DNA of 64,000 bases. It comes from Gemmatimonadaceae bacterium (GTDB lineage Bacteria; Gemmatimonadota; Gemmatimonadetes; Gemmatimonadales; Gemmatimonadaceae). The position numbers and the translations under genes were made by a program. The notes below the pieces were generated by a model that saw only the letters and a list, made by a program, of their open reading frames with translations, had not been told where the DNA came from and did no database searches. Shown in pieces: positions 36,155 through 45,866 of the stretch. The first letter of the stretch is position 1, and each line of letters begins with the position of its first letter. The stretch lies in assembly GCA_020852815.1 (NCBI GenBank), contig JADZAN010000013.1, positions 25,986 to 89,985 of the forward strand, in the 5' to 3' direction.

Positions 36155-36167
36155 CTGTCACCGTCAA
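36139..36167 (-). promoter_or_regulatory. Promoter of the RND efflux operon
   Basis: Minus strand TTGACG (36162-36167), 17-base spacer, TATGGT (36139-36144). It lies about 60 bases before the TolC-like start and is overlapped by the palindromic operator. Confidence 0.6.
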
Positions 36168-36227
36168 TCCTCGACCCGCCCCACAGGTTCCCGCGCCGCT
36201 GGACGGCGACGCGCCCCTCGGCGCTAG

Positions 36228-37274
36228 CTACGTCCGCGCGTGGGGCGCGACCGCCACCGCGAGCCCGATGCTGAGCACGAGCAGCATCACCAGCGACGCC
36301 GTGACGGCGATCGCGACGCGACCACCCACGCGGCGAATGGCGCGGACATCGACGGCCAGCCCCAGCGCCGCCATCGAGACGATCGTCGCCCAATGCGAGA
36401 CCGACTTGGCCACAGCGGTCAGCCCGGCCGGCACCACGCCAGTGGTCTGCACCACCGCCGCCAGCACGAAGCCGACGACAAACCACGGGAGGTACGTGGC
36501 GCCCCCCGCCGCTGCACTCGTGCGCAGCCCGCGACGTCGCTCCCACATGGCGACACCGAGGACCACGGGGCCCAGCAGGAGCACGCGCGCAAGCTTCACG
36601 AGCATCCCCGTCTGTCCCGCCGCCACGCTCACGGGATACGCCGCGGCCAGCACCTGCGGCACGGCGTAGACGGACAGGCCGGTCACGATCCCATACTGCA
36701 GGTCGGTCAGCTGCAAGAGCGGCGACAGCAGCGGCAACGCCAGCACGACCGCCACCCCGAACACCGCGGTGTACGCGATGGACGAGGCCACTTCCTCCCG
36801 CGTGGCGCCGTTCACGGCGGCCACGGCGACGATCGCCGAGTTGCCGCAGATCGCGTTGCCGCTGGCGACGAGCAGCGCATGCGCGTGCGAGAGCCCCACC
36901 GCGCGTCCCACCAGGAACCCGCCCGCCAGCGCCACGACGACGGTCCCGACGATCCCCGCCAGCAGCGGCGCCCCCGTGCTGGCGAAGGCGCGCAGGTCGG
37001 TGGAGAGCCCCAGCAGGACGATGGCCCACTCCAGCACCTCCCTGGCGCTGAAGAGAACACCTGGCTCGAACACCGTACCTGGCTCCCGCACCGCACGCAG
37101 CGCGATGCCGCCCACCAGCGCGAGGACGATCGCGTCCGGCGCCGCGCGCCCAACGATCGGATGCAGCCACGCCGACAGCACCCCGCCCGCCGCCGCCAAC
37201 CCGACGGTGAGCGCGAGGCCGGGGAGGAGTCGCGTGACGCGCGTCACGAGTGGAAGACGACTGGGCTCAGGCAT
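36228..37274 (-). CDS. YeiH/UPF0324-family membrane transporter
   Basis: A 348-residue protein with about ten hydrophobic helices. Conserved family blocks are GNAICGNSAIVAVAAV and YGIVTGLSVYAVPQVLAAAYPVS. The family is named putative sulfate exporter, though direct evidence is limited. ATG 37274 is chosen; TTG 37310 would add 12 residues. It precedes the efflux operon on the same strand with its own gap of about 150 bases containing the efflux promoter. Confidence 0.82.
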   Translation of the reverse strand: MPEPSRLPLVTRVTRLLPGLALTVGLAAAGGVLSAWLHPIVGRAAPDAIVLALVGGIALRAVREPGTVFEPGVLFSAREVLEWAIVLLGLSTDLRAFASTGAPLLAGIVGTVVVALAGGFLVGRAVGLSHAHALLVASGNAICGNSAIVAVAAVNGATREEVASSIAYTAVFGVAVVLALPLLSPLLQLTDLQYGIVTGLSVYAVPQVLAAAYPVSVAAGQTGMLVKLARVLLLGPVVLGVAMWERRRGLRTSAAAGGATYLPWFVVGFVLAAVVQTTGVVPAGLTAVAKSVSHWATIVSMAALGLAVDVRAIRRVGGRVAIAVTASLVMLLVLSIGLAVAVAPHART

Positions 37275-37350
37275 GCGTGAAAGCAACTCCCCCGCACGGC
37301 GCCTTGGCAACAGTCACCCCCTCCCGTCGCCCCCTCTCCCCCAACGCACC

Positions 37351-37384
37351 AACGCGCGACGCCCCGTGAGGAGCGCCGCGCGTT
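37351..37384 (-). terminator. Hairpin after the SusD-like gene
   Basis: Arms AACGCGCG (37351-37358) and CGCGCGTT (37377-37384), with further partial pairing inside, 29 bases past the SusD-like stop codon. Confidence 0.55.
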
Positions 37385-37412
37385 GCACGACTAGAACCGG
37401 TCGCTGCTCAGG

Positions 37413-38804
37413 TCATATCCCGCTTACCTGCGTGCACCCCTTGGGCTGCGGCGAGCGCTGGTTGCACTCGTCGGCCGGGAGCGGCACGATCTGGTAGACG
37501 CGGTGCGTCGAGAGGAACTTCGGCAGCTGCGCCAGCCGCCCGTAGCGCCGCATGTCGAACCAGCGATTGCCGTACTCGCCATACAGCGAGTAACGACGGT
37601 TGTACAGCACCTCGTCGATCAGGCTCCCCGCGTAGTTCGGCTCGAGCGCCGCCAACCCGCCGGCCACGGTGCGCACCACATTGAGGTCGGCGATCGCCGC
37701 CGCGCGGTTGCCGAGGTTCGCGTTCGCCTCGGCGCGCATGAGGATCAGCTCCTCGTTGCGGATGACCGACACCGACGCCGCGTTCGTGGCCGCGAGGTTC
37801 AGTCGCTGGTTGGACGACACGCCCTGGCTGGTCAGCGTCACGGTGCTGATGGCGACCTTCGCGGTGCGCAGGTCGGGCGAGTTGTCGGCACGCCGCTGCG
37901 CATCGAGCAGGAACGACGGATGCGCCACCAGCGCGCGCGGCGACGGATCGAACATCGGATTCGTCGCATCGCCGGAGGCGGTCGAGTACACGTGATACAC
38001 GCCAGTGGCCAGCGTCGCCGCGGTGGCCGGCGTCGTGGCGATGAACGATTCGTCGAGTGCGGTGAGCGCGTCCTGCCACTTCCCGCGGTCGATCTCGAGT
38101 CGCGCCTTGATGGCCCGGTTGAACCTGAGGAAGGTGGCCGGTGTGTTGAAGCCGGTGAAGCCGCTCGTGAGCGTGAAGGCGAAGGAAGTTCCCGCCGCGT
38201 TCAGGTGGGTCTTCGCCTCGTCCAGCAAGGCAGCGGCCCTGGCGTAGCCCGCATCCTTCGTCACGAAATCGCCGAGCTGCTTCGCCGTCGGGTCGACCGT
38301 GAGGACGATGCCGAAGGTGTCGCGCACGCGCAGCTGTTCCATGAACGCCATCGCCTCGAAGGTCTTGGTGAATCCCTTCACCCCTTCCTTCTGCGCGGTG
38401 GAATAGTTCGCCACCTTGTCCACGGCGCCGAGGATCGTCTCGGCCTGTAGCACCTGGCGGTAGGTATTGGTCCACCCCAGGTCGACGCCGAAGCCGCCCG
38501 GCGTGAGCGGCTCGACGAGGAAGGCGAGGAAGTTGCGCGGCTCCGCCTGGTCCAGGTTGTACATCTCGCGCCCGAAGATGCCTAACGTCTGCGAGAAGGT
38601 GCCGACGCCGCCGCGCGCGCCCACCAGGAGCCCGATCACCGCGGTGTTCACCGTCCCGGCATCGGGGTTGTTGAGCAAGCCGTCGACGTTGGGCGCATTG
38701 AAGTTGGGAACCGTCACTTCCTGGCACGCACCGAGCAGCGTGGCCGCGCCGACGAGCGCCGCCACCGTCATCCGCCGAAGGGCGGTCGTGTGTCGTGTGC
38801 GCAT
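37413..38804 (-). CDS. RagB/SusD-family nutrient-binding lipoprotein
   Basis: A 463-residue outer-membrane lipoprotein; the leader ends in LLGAC. Typical SusD features are the N-terminal NAPNVDGLLNNPDAG, central TPR-like helices and the C-terminal RRYSLYGEYGNRWFDMRRYGRL. It caps the SusC-type channel and binds substrate at the cell surface. It starts three bases after the SusC stop, with GGAG inside the SusC end. It is the last gene of the uptake locus, followed by a hairpin. Confidence 0.92.
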   Translation of the reverse strand: MRTRHTTALRRMTVAALVGAATLLGACQEVTVPNFNAPNVDGLLNNPDAGTVNTAVIGLLVGARGGVGTFSQTLGIFGREMYNLDQAEPRNFLAFLVEPLTPGGFGVDLGWTNTYRQVLQAETILGAVDKVANYSTAQKEGVKGFTKTFEAMAFMEQLRVRDTFGIVLTVDPTAKQLGDFVTKDAGYARAAALLDEAKTHLNAAGTSFAFTLTSGFTGFNTPATFLRFNRAIKARLEIDRGKWQDALTALDESFIATTPATAATLATGVYHVYSTASGDATNPMFDPSPRALVAHPSFLLDAQRRADNSPDLRTAKVAISTVTLTSQGVSSNQRLNLAATNAASVSVIRNEELILMRAEANANLGNRAAAIADLNVVRTVAGGLAALEPNYAGSLIDEVLYNRRYSLYGEYGNRWFDMRRYGRLAQLPKFLSTHRVYQIVPLPADECNQRSPQPKGCTQVSGI

Positions 38805-38807
38805 GGG

Positions 38808-41777
38808 TCAGAACTCCACGTTGAAGTTGAGCCAGTACGTGCGGGCGGCCGGGTAGGCGGCCAGCTCGCGATTGCGCTGGACCGACCCGGGGACGTTGCC
38901 GGCGCCGAAGTTCTGCGCCTCCGGGTCACCGCCGCGGAAGTTGGTCCACCAGTACAGGTTGCGCCCGGATAGCTGAATGCGCGCGCTCTGGGCGCGGCTC
39001 CACAGGCGCTGCACCCAGGCCGACGGAACATCGTAGCCTAACGTGACCTCGCGAAGCTTGGTGTACGAAGCATCCTGGTAGTAGATGCGCGTCACGACCA
39101 GGTACGTGCTCCGCCGGAAGTTGCCCAGCTTCTGCCCCCCGGGTCCCGGATCGTCGAAGTCGCGCGAGTTCTGCCCCAGGTCGTAGTGACGCCACGTCCC
39201 GTTGGCGAGCATTCCTCCTTGCTGGCGGTCGAGGAGCGCGAAGGCGGAGAAGCGATGCCAGCGCACCTCGTTCGACCAGCCGCCGGTCCAGTCGGGATTG
39301 CCGTCGCCCATCAGGACGCCGTTGGGGTACAGCGTGCGTGGCGACTGCGGGAGCGTGTCGTTGCCGATGAGCTGCGTGGCCGACTTCCCCTCCTCGATGC
39401 GCACCGCCCCCACCTGGAAGGTGCCTAACAAGAAGGCCGGCACCGGGAGGTTGGTGATCTCGCTGCGGTTCATCCCCCAGTTGACGCGCGTGTTCCACGT
39501 CAGCGAGCCGCGCTGGATCGGGACCAGCGACGCCGCCACTTCGGCCCCCCACACCTTCATCTCCGCACCGTTGGAGATTTCCGACGAGTACCCCGACGTG
39601 GGCGGGAGCGTGCGCGTGATGAGAAGGTCCGAGATGTTGCGCTGGAAGCCGGTGATCTCGAACGTCCCGCGGTTCTTGAAGAGCGTGGCGTCGATGCCGG
39701 CTTCGAGTTCGCGCTGCCGCTCGGGGCGAATCTCCGACGAACCAACGCCGGTCCCGATGCGGAACGCCCCCAGCCCGCCAATGTTGGACGACGCAAGCCC
39801 GGTGAACTTCTGTCCATAGAGCGGCTGGTTGCCGGTCTCGCCATAGGCCACGCGGAACTTGAGTTCATCGACCTTGCCCGGCATGAGCTGCGGCAGCCGG
39901 TACGACGCCGAGGCCTTGGGGAAGAAGTAGAACTTCCCGATGTCGCCGTTGTTGGAACTGCGATCGGCGCGACCGCCGAAGGTGAGGAAGAGGCGATCGT
40001 TGTACAGGAGTTCGGTCTGGCCAAAGACGCCGAAGTCGTCGGTGAGGACGCGGTTCTCCGTGAGGTCGCGCACCGTCCCCGCCGTCACGACCTCGAGGCC
40101 GCCCAGGAGGTTCTGCCCCGACGACCGCGATTCGCTGAAGGTGCGGCGTTCGTACTGCGTTCCCAGCTGCGTCGTCGCCGACCAGCGCGGGATGGGGCGC
40201 CAGACATGCACGAGGTTCAGGTTCAGGTTCGACTGCACGTTGTTGGCGTAGCCGACGGTCGCGGTTCCCGGGAGCCCGTCGAGCGGCTCGTACTGCAGCA
40301 CCGGCGGCGAGTACACGACGTTCTTCTGGTTGAGCACATCGGCGCCGCCAAAGCCAACGAAGCGCAGCTCCTGCTTGTTGGTCGCGAACAGGTCGACCGT
40401 GAGGCGCGCCGTGGAGATGTTCCGCCACACCCCTTCCTCGTTCTTGATCAGGTCGATCGTCTGCAGCGGGTTGGAGTTGTAGAACGGATTGACGGGGTAC
40501 GAACCGTCCGGGTTCTGTCGCAGGTCGAGGAACGACGGGATCTTGGTGAGCGTGTACGCGATCGAGTTGCCCGCGTTGTCGTTGCCGAACAGCCCGCGGT
40601 CACCCAGCGTGCGCAGCACCTCGCTCCCCACCTGCAGCTCGACGCGATCGCCGAGGCGCTGGTCCAGGTTGAGCCGGATACCCGACTTCTGCGAGTAGGT
40701 GCGCTTCACGATCCCGTCTTCCTTGCGGAAGTTGCCGGAGGCGAAGTAGCGCGTGTCCTGGGAGCCACCGCTCACGGAGAGCGACGCTTCGCGGTTCTCC
40801 GGCTGAACGGCGTTGTAGGCCAGCTCTTCATAGTCGATGAAGCGGTTGGCGTCGTAATACGTCGCGGCCAGCGGGCCGAAGGCTGTGGTTGCATCGGCGA
40901 GCGACTTGAACTTGCGCTGCCCGTTGCGATAGGCGAGTTCGGCCGTGCCGAGTCCGGTGCGCAGGTTGAACTGCGGGCGGCCGGCAGCGCCGCGTTTGGT
41001 CGTGATGATGATGACGCCACCCGACGCCTTGGAGCCGTAGATCGCGGCCGCCGCCGATCCCTTGAGGATATCGATCGACTCGATGTCGTTGGGATTGATG
41101 TCGGAGATGCGGTTGACGGGCGCTTCCTGCGAGACGTCGGAGATCACCGAACCGGCGGCCCGCGTGACGAGGTTGGTCCCCTGCCCGATCGACACGTCGG
41201 AGGTGATCACGCCGTCGATGACGTAGAGCGGCTGCGCGCTCCCCAGGATCGACGAGATGCCGCGGATGCGGACGCGGTTGCCGCCGCCAGGTGCACCGGT
41301 GCTGGTGGAGATCTGGGCGCCGGCGACCTTGCCTTGCAGCGCCTGGTCGATCGCGGGGGCGGAGACCTTGGCCACCTGCTCGGCGCTCACGGAGGCGACC
41401 GAGTTGGGAAGGTTGCGGCGCGAGATCCCCGTGGCCTGGCCCGTGATGACCACCTGGTCGAGCTTGAGCGCGTCCTTGCGCATGACGATCCGAACCGTCG
41501 ACTCGCTGGCGCCAACGGTGGCGGTCACCGGCGGATATCCCAGCCGGCGCACGACCAGCGTCACATCACCCGCGGGCACGCGGAGCGTGAAGGTCCCGTC
41601 TTCGCGCGTGAGTCCGCCCGTGGTCGTTCCGCGTACCTGGATTTGCGCGGACGCGATCGGTGCGTTGCTTCCTTCCTCGATCACGGTCCCTGTGATCTGT
41701 CGCGTCCCGCCCTGCGCCGCCGCGGTGCCGGCCAACAGGGCAAGGGACGCGAACGCTGACAACACGAGTCGTCGCAT
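38808..41777 (-). CDS. RagA/SusC-family TonB-linked outer-membrane transporter
   Basis: A 989-residue outer-membrane protein. A signal peptide is followed by a carboxypeptidase-regulatory-like domain (residues 25-105), a plug domain (about 120-240, with VRIRGISSILGSAQPLYVIDG and SIDILKGSAAAAIYGSKASGGVIIITTK, the SusC signature) and a 22-stranded-type barrel to the C-terminal phenylalanine (YWLNFNVEF). It imports bulky substrates with TonB energy. A GAGGACAC element precedes ATG 41777. An octamer array lies in its leader. The substrate may be peptide or ester linked, judging from the hydrolase genes upstream. Confidence 0.95.
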   Translation of the reverse strand: MRRLVLSAFASLALLAGTAAAQGGTRQITGTVIEEGSNAPIASAQIQVRGTTTGGLTREDGTFTLRVPAGDVTLVVRRLGYPPVTATVGASESTVRIVMRKDALKLDQVVITGQATGISRRNLPNSVASVSAEQVAKVSAPAIDQALQGKVAGAQISTSTGAPGGGNRVRIRGISSILGSAQPLYVIDGVITSDVSIGQGTNLVTRAAGSVISDVSQEAPVNRISDINPNDIESIDILKGSAAAAIYGSKASGGVIIITTKRGAAGRPQFNLRTGLGTAELAYRNGQRKFKSLADATTAFGPLAATYYDANRFIDYEELAYNAVQPENREASLSVSGGSQDTRYFASGNFRKEDGIVKRTYSQKSGIRLNLDQRLGDRVELQVGSEVLRTLGDRGLFGNDNAGNSIAYTLTKIPSFLDLRQNPDGSYPVNPFYNSNPLQTIDLIKNEEGVWRNISTARLTVDLFATNKQELRFVGFGGADVLNQKNVVYSPPVLQYEPLDGLPGTATVGYANNVQSNLNLNLVHVWRPIPRWSATTQLGTQYERRTFSESRSSGQNLLGGLEVVTAGTVRDLTENRVLTDDFGVFGQTELLYNDRLFLTFGGRADRSSNNGDIGKFYFFPKASASYRLPQLMPGKVDELKFRVAYGETGNQPLYGQKFTGLASSNIGGLGAFRIGTGVGSSEIRPERQRELEAGIDATLFKNRGTFEITGFQRNISDLLITRTLPPTSGYSSEISNGAEMKVWGAEVAASLVPIQRGSLTWNTRVNWGMNRSEITNLPVPAFLLGTFQVGAVRIEEGKSATQLIGNDTLPQSPRTLYPNGVLMGDGNPDWTGGWSNEVRWHRFSAFALLDRQQGGMLANGTWRHYDLGQNSRDFDDPGPGGQKLGNFRRSTYLVVTRIYYQDASYTKLREVTLGYDVPSAWVQRLWSRAQSARIQLSGRNLYWWTNFRGGDPEAQNFGAGNVPGSVQRNRELAAYPAARTYWLNFNVEF

Positions 41778-41811
41778 GTGTCCTCGGTTTGGGGGAGTTG
41801 AGACGGCTGTT

Positions 41812-41852
41812 CCCGTCTTCTCGTCTTCTCGTCTTCTCGTCTTCTCGTCTTC
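41812..41852 (-). repeat. (GAGAAGAC)n array between esterase and SusC genes
   Basis: About five copies on the minus strand, starting eight bases after the esterase stop and ending 35 bases before the SusC start. Confidence 0.88.
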
Positions 41853-41859
41853 CGCCCTA

Positions 41860-43536
41860 TTAGTACTTCCACCACGGCGTCGTCGTCCCCGCCGGCATGT
41901 GCCGCAGGCCGTGCTGCGCCATTTCCTTCAGCCGCTGCGACTGGGACACCGGGCCGCTCCAGCAATGGGGCTTGTTGTCGCCGTAGAGGAAGAAGCCTTC
42001 GTAGTGCGGGTTCTCCGTCGTCTTCATCCACGCCTCCAGCTCCCGCGTGGCGCGATCCAGGAAGTACGTGTCGGCATCGCCGGTGTAGATGTGGAGCTTG
42101 TCCACCAGCTTGGGGCCCACGGTCGCCCAGTTGCGCTGCAGGTAGTACAGGAGGTCGTAGTGCTCGCGCCAGTACTCGGCCACGCTGCGGTCAATGGCCC
42201 CCGTCCGTTTGTCGAACAGCGGCTTGAAGAAGCCGTCCTCGCCTAACGGGCCGTAGGTGGCCGACCACACGTCGAGCTGGTGACCGGAGCGACCGTGCGT
42301 CCCGTTCACCAGTTCCATCCAGTTGCGCTGCTGCGAGGTTTGCCGCACCTCGCCGTTGATCTCCCGTGAGTTGATGGTGGGGGTGCGGTGCCACTCGGTG
42401 ACCTGCTTGTAGAAGGCGTTGGTGTCCTTGTACGCGTTGATCCCCTCGACGTCGCTGAAGGTGACCGGATCGGGGCAGTACGCCCATGTCCCGCCAAAGA
42501 AGTCCGGATTGTACAGCTGCAACGCCAGCGCTTCCCACCCGCCCGTCGAGCCGCCATGCAGCCAGCGCGCCCACGGTTCGCGAATGATGCGATAGCGCTT
42601 CTCCACTTCGGGAATGAGCTCACGCATCACCGCGTCGCCATACGGCCCGCTGTTGACCGAGTTCACGACGTAGGAATCGTCGAAGTACGGCGTGGGGTGC
42701 TGGAACGTCACGACGAGGACGCGCGGGAAGTCGTCCTTCATCCACTCCTTCCCGAGTTCGCTGTTCTCGTCCCAGCGCATCGGGTTGCCCGAGGAGAAGT
42801 GCCCCTGCTCGTAGAGCACGGGGTACGCGATGGTCGCCCGGTGATAATCCCTGGGCAGGAGGACCGTCGCCCCGATGAAGATCGGGCGTCCCCAGAACTT
42901 CGATAGCGACGGCGACTCGAAGCGGAAGCGCTCCACCCACGCCGTGTTGGCCGGCATCGTGATCGGCGGGACCTTCTGGTCCGCCGTCAGGCGCACCACG
43001 CTCGCCTTCGACGGATCGATCGCCACCTGCTGCGGCGTCGAGTAGAGGTTGCCCGGCGACCGGTTCCACTGCTGCCCTTCCCATTGGTCGTCGTGCATCC
43101 AGACGACCTTACCGTCGGCGCGCTTGAACTCGGAGTACACGTTCACCATCGCCTGCACCCAGTACGTCCCCGCCGGAACGTCGGCCAGGTCCCACACCGG
43201 GTGCCCCAGGTCACGCCCGTCGACGACGGCGGGACGACCAGCCGCCAGCTGCACGATGTCATGCCCGAACATCGGCGTCCCGATGCGCCCGACCTGCAGC
43301 CGTGGCTCCGGCTGGTTGGCGCGCGCCAGGATGACGAAGACCCGCCCCGTCGTCGCCTCGCTGCGAACCGACGTCGGGATCGTCACCTCAAAGCGCACCT
43401 TGGCTCGCCCCGACGGCCAGCCGGCCGGCGTCGGCGCCCCTCCTGCCCCCGCCCCCTGCGCCGAAAGGGTAGAGGAAGGCGCGAGGACCAGCGCCAGGAC
43501 CAGCGACATGAGACCCACCTGCCCGCGACACCGCAT
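41860..43536 (-). CDS. Secreted esterase D-like alpha/beta hydrolase
   Basis: A 558-residue exported protein. After a signal peptide (SLVLALVLAPSSTLSAQG) an N-terminal beta-rich region of about 220 residues precedes a putative esterase domain. The nucleophile elbow is WLHGGSTGGWEAL (G-G-S-T-G-G), an acid is likely in YTGDADTYFLD and the histidine in DNKPHCW. The family cleaves carboxylic esters such as feruloyl or siderophore esters; the substrate is not known here. It sits in the SusC/SusD locus, so it may process the imported compound in the periplasm or outside. Confidence 0.82.
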   Translation of the reverse strand: MRCRGQVGLMSLVLALVLAPSSTLSAQGAGAGGAPTPAGWPSGRAKVRFEVTIPTSVRSEATTGRVFVILARANQPEPRLQVGRIGTPMFGHDIVQLAAGRPAVVDGRDLGHPVWDLADVPAGTYWVQAMVNVYSEFKRADGKVVWMHDDQWEGQQWNRSPGNLYSTPQQVAIDPSKASVVRLTADQKVPPITMPANTAWVERFRFESPSLSKFWGRPIFIGATVLLPRDYHRATIAYPVLYEQGHFSSGNPMRWDENSELGKEWMKDDFPRVLVVTFQHPTPYFDDSYVVNSVNSGPYGDAVMRELIPEVEKRYRIIREPWARWLHGGSTGGWEALALQLYNPDFFGGTWAYCPDPVTFSDVEGINAYKDTNAFYKQVTEWHRTPTINSREINGEVRQTSQQRNWMELVNGTHGRSGHQLDVWSATYGPLGEDGFFKPLFDKRTGAIDRSVAEYWREHYDLLYYLQRNWATVGPKLVDKLHIYTGDADTYFLDRATRELEAWMKTTENPHYEGFFLYGDNKPHCWSGPVSQSQRLKEMAQHGLRHMPAGTTTPWWKY

Positions 43537-43570
43537 GGAAGCTCGTTAGGTTTGGGGGAAAGCCATATGT

Positions 43571-43613
43571 TCTCGTCTTCTCGTCTTCTCGTCCTCTCGT
43601 CCTCTCGTCCTCT
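43571..43613 (-). repeat. (GAGAAGAC)n array between CocE-like and esterase genes
   Basis: About five copies (GAGAGGAC and GAGAAGAC) on the minus strand, two bases after the CocE-like stop codon and ending 34 bases before the esterase start. Confidence 0.88.
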
Positions 43614-43614
43614 G

Positions 43615-45531
43615 CTACCGCATCTCCCGCACCGTGATCCCCGACGCGCGCGCCGCCGTGCGATAGACAGTGAGCGTCGACGTCGTGAAGTCCTTCGCCA
43701 CGGCCTTGTAGATGTTGGGGACGTACGTCTGCGGATTGCGATCGACGAGCGGGAACCACGTGCTCTGCACCTGCACCATCATCCGGTGCCCCTTCCTGAA
43801 CGTGTGCATCACATCCTCGAGCGAGTACCGGATCGAGTCGGGGCGATTGGCCACCAGCGGTTGCGGTCGCTCAAAGGTGCGGCGCCAGCGCGCGCGAAAC
43901 ACGTTGCCGTGGACCAACTGTTCATAGGCGTCCATGCGCGGACCGCTGGCGTGCTGGGACGGAGCACTCATCGGATAGACGTCGATGACCTTCACGATGA
44001 AGTCGGCGTCGGTCCCCGTGCTCGCCACATGTAGCGTCACCTCCACCGGGCCGGCCACCGTGAGGTCCTTCTCCAGCGGCTCCGTCACGTACGTGAGGAC
44101 ATCGGGGCGGCGCGAGGCAAAGCGCTGGTCCTCCGTTGGGTACTCGCGCCAGTAGCCAAAGGAGAGCGCCTGCGTATAGGGCACCGGCTTCATCGGATCG
44201 GACACATAGCGGTCCGCACCACCGGCCCCGCGCGCCTTCTCGCGCGCGAGCGTCCCGTTCTCCCGCAGGTAGAACGACACCCGCTGCGCCTCACTCGGCG
44301 GCCACTGCGCGTAGGTGCGCCACGCGTTCGCCCCGGTGTTGAACACCGCAACCCTGGGAAGCGTCACACTGCACCGGTCCTTCAGCGCGCAACTGAAGAA
44401 TGGAAAGCCGATCGAGTCGCGGAAGAACTGCCCCGTGCGACTCCCGAAGCCTAACGGGCCAAAGGTGTCGCCGTCGACGCGATTCCACGCCCCGTGCGAC
44501 CACGGCCCCATCACGAACGTCGCGGTGGTCGTCGCGCTCAGCGAATCGAGCGATCGCTTGAGACGAATGGGGCCGAATCGGTCCTCGGCATCGTACCACC
44601 CGCCCACCACCAGGACCCGCGGCTTGATGTCCTTCACGTGCTTCCAGATCGCGCGGCGCTGCCAGTACGCGTCGTAGTCGGGATGCGCGCTGATCGAGTC
44701 GTAGAACGCCACCCTCCCCTGGTAGAACCCGGCGCTGTAGTTCGACAGCGGTCCCTGCGACATGTGGAAGGCGTAGCCATCCTGCGTCCCCGGATCGGGG
44801 CGCGCCGGATACGACGTGGTCGGTCCACTCCTCGGTTGGTCGAACGACGCGAGGAAGTTGATCGTCTGCGCCTGCGTGAAGACACCATTGTGATGGCGGT
44901 CGTCGCCTAACCACCAGTCGATCATCGGCGCCGAGGGGTAGGCCGCCTTGTGCGCCGGGTGCGCATCGATCATCCCCGACGCCACGAAGAACCCCGGCGC
45001 CGAGTTCCCCCACGTCCCCACACGCCCGTTGTTCCCTCGAATGTTCTTCACGATCCAGTCGATGGTGTCGTACGTGTCGGTGGACTCGTCGACATCCTTG
45101 GGGCCGCGCTTGTTGTCGAGGTGCGGCGTCATGAACTGGAAGTATCCCTCGGACATGTAGCGCCCGCGCACATCCTGGTTCACGAAGATGTAGCCGTCAT
45201 CCTGGAACGCCTTCCACGGACCCAGGATCGCCGGAAAGGCATCGGCGCCATACGGCGCGATGCTGTACGGCGTGCGCATGAGCAGCACCGGATACGAGCG
45301 CGTCGTGTCGCGCGGGGCGTAGATGTTGGTGTAGAGGCGCGTCCCGTCGCGCATGGTGAGGTACAACTCGCGCTTGCTGTACTTCGCACGCACCTCGGCC
45401 ACCGCGGCCGCATCGGGCGCAGGGCGCTGCGCGAGCGCCGGCGCAGCAAGCAACGCGAGCGCGCCAACAATGGCCGAGCGCGCGCGACGGGTGTGGTGCA
45501 ACACGCGTCCGCAATTGTCGGAACCGGGCAC
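43615..45531 (-). CDS. CocE/NonD-family (peptidase S15) hydrolase
   Basis: A 638-residue exported hydrolase. The signal peptide ends in PALAQ. The catalytic domain starts YLTMRDGTRLYTNIY and carries the nucleophile motif GTWGNSAPG, with aspartate and histidine in the cap region (GGWYDAEDRFG and GPWSHGAW). A C-terminal jelly-roll domain follows (LTVAGPVEVTLHVAS). The family includes X-Pro dipeptidyl peptidases, cocaine esterase and acylases. GTG 45531 with GAGG upstream is proposed; the open frame extends to 45600. It probably belongs to the SusC/SusD locus. Confidence 0.85.
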   Translation of the reverse strand: MPGSDNCGRVLHHTRRARSAIVGALALLAAPALAQRPAPDAAAVAEVRAKYSKRELYLTMRDGTRLYTNIYAPRDTTRSYPVLLMRTPYSIAPYGADAFPAILGPWKAFQDDGYIFVNQDVRGRYMSEGYFQFMTPHLDNKRGPKDVDESTDTYDTIDWIVKNIRGNNGRVGTWGNSAPGFFVASGMIDAHPAHKAAYPSAPMIDWWLGDDRHHNGVFTQAQTINFLASFDQPRSGPTTSYPARPDPGTQDGYAFHMSQGPLSNYSAGFYQGRVAFYDSISAHPDYDAYWQRRAIWKHVKDIKPRVLVVGGWYDAEDRFGPIRLKRSLDSLSATTTATFVMGPWSHGAWNRVDGDTFGPLGFGSRTGQFFRDSIGFPFFSCALKDRCSVTLPRVAVFNTGANAWRTYAQWPPSEAQRVSFYLRENGTLAREKARGAGGADRYVSDPMKPVPYTQALSFGYWREYPTEDQRFASRRPDVLTYVTEPLEKDLTVAGPVEVTLHVASTGTDADFIVKVIDVYPMSAPSQHASGPRMDAYEQLVHGNVFRARWRRTFERPQPLVANRPDSIRYSLEDVMHTFRKGHRMMVQVQSTWFPLVDRNPQTYVPNIYKAVAKDFTTSTLTVYRTAARASGITVREMR

Positions 45532-45866
45532 GACGGACCTCACGACCGGGTGAAGCGTAACTCTGCGCGCGGATGCAACGGCGTCAAGGACTGTATACAA
45601 AATCCGGCGTCAATCGCCCAGCGCCACTTACGAAGCCAACACGCGGCGCGTTGAGCGTGGGCGCTCCCGGGAAATCCCGCCTTGACGTCCTTGCCAATCG
45701 GCGCTCCTGTTCGCTTCGCGCCACACCACTCGATTCACGGAGAGCCCCACTCGCGCGTCTCGTCGTCACTCGTTGGGCGCATTCACGCGGCAACGAGCAC
45801 GCCCCAGTCACGAACTGCGTGACCGGGGCGTCCCCATCTTCCGAGCGCCTGCTGGCGGTTGCGAAT
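45532..45866. other. Gap between the CocE-like and peptidase genes
   Basis: This 335-base stretch holds no convincing gene. It contains the terminator at 45800-45830 and, on the minus strand near 45592-45597, a TATACA that could serve as the -10 of the CocE-like gene; its -35 partner is poor. Confidence 0.4.
45800..45830 (-). terminator. Terminator after the M14-like peptidase gene
   Basis: CGCCCC-A-GTCACG pairs with CGTGAC-C-GGGGCG, one mismatch, loop AACTG; 36 bases past the stop codon. Confidence 0.65.
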
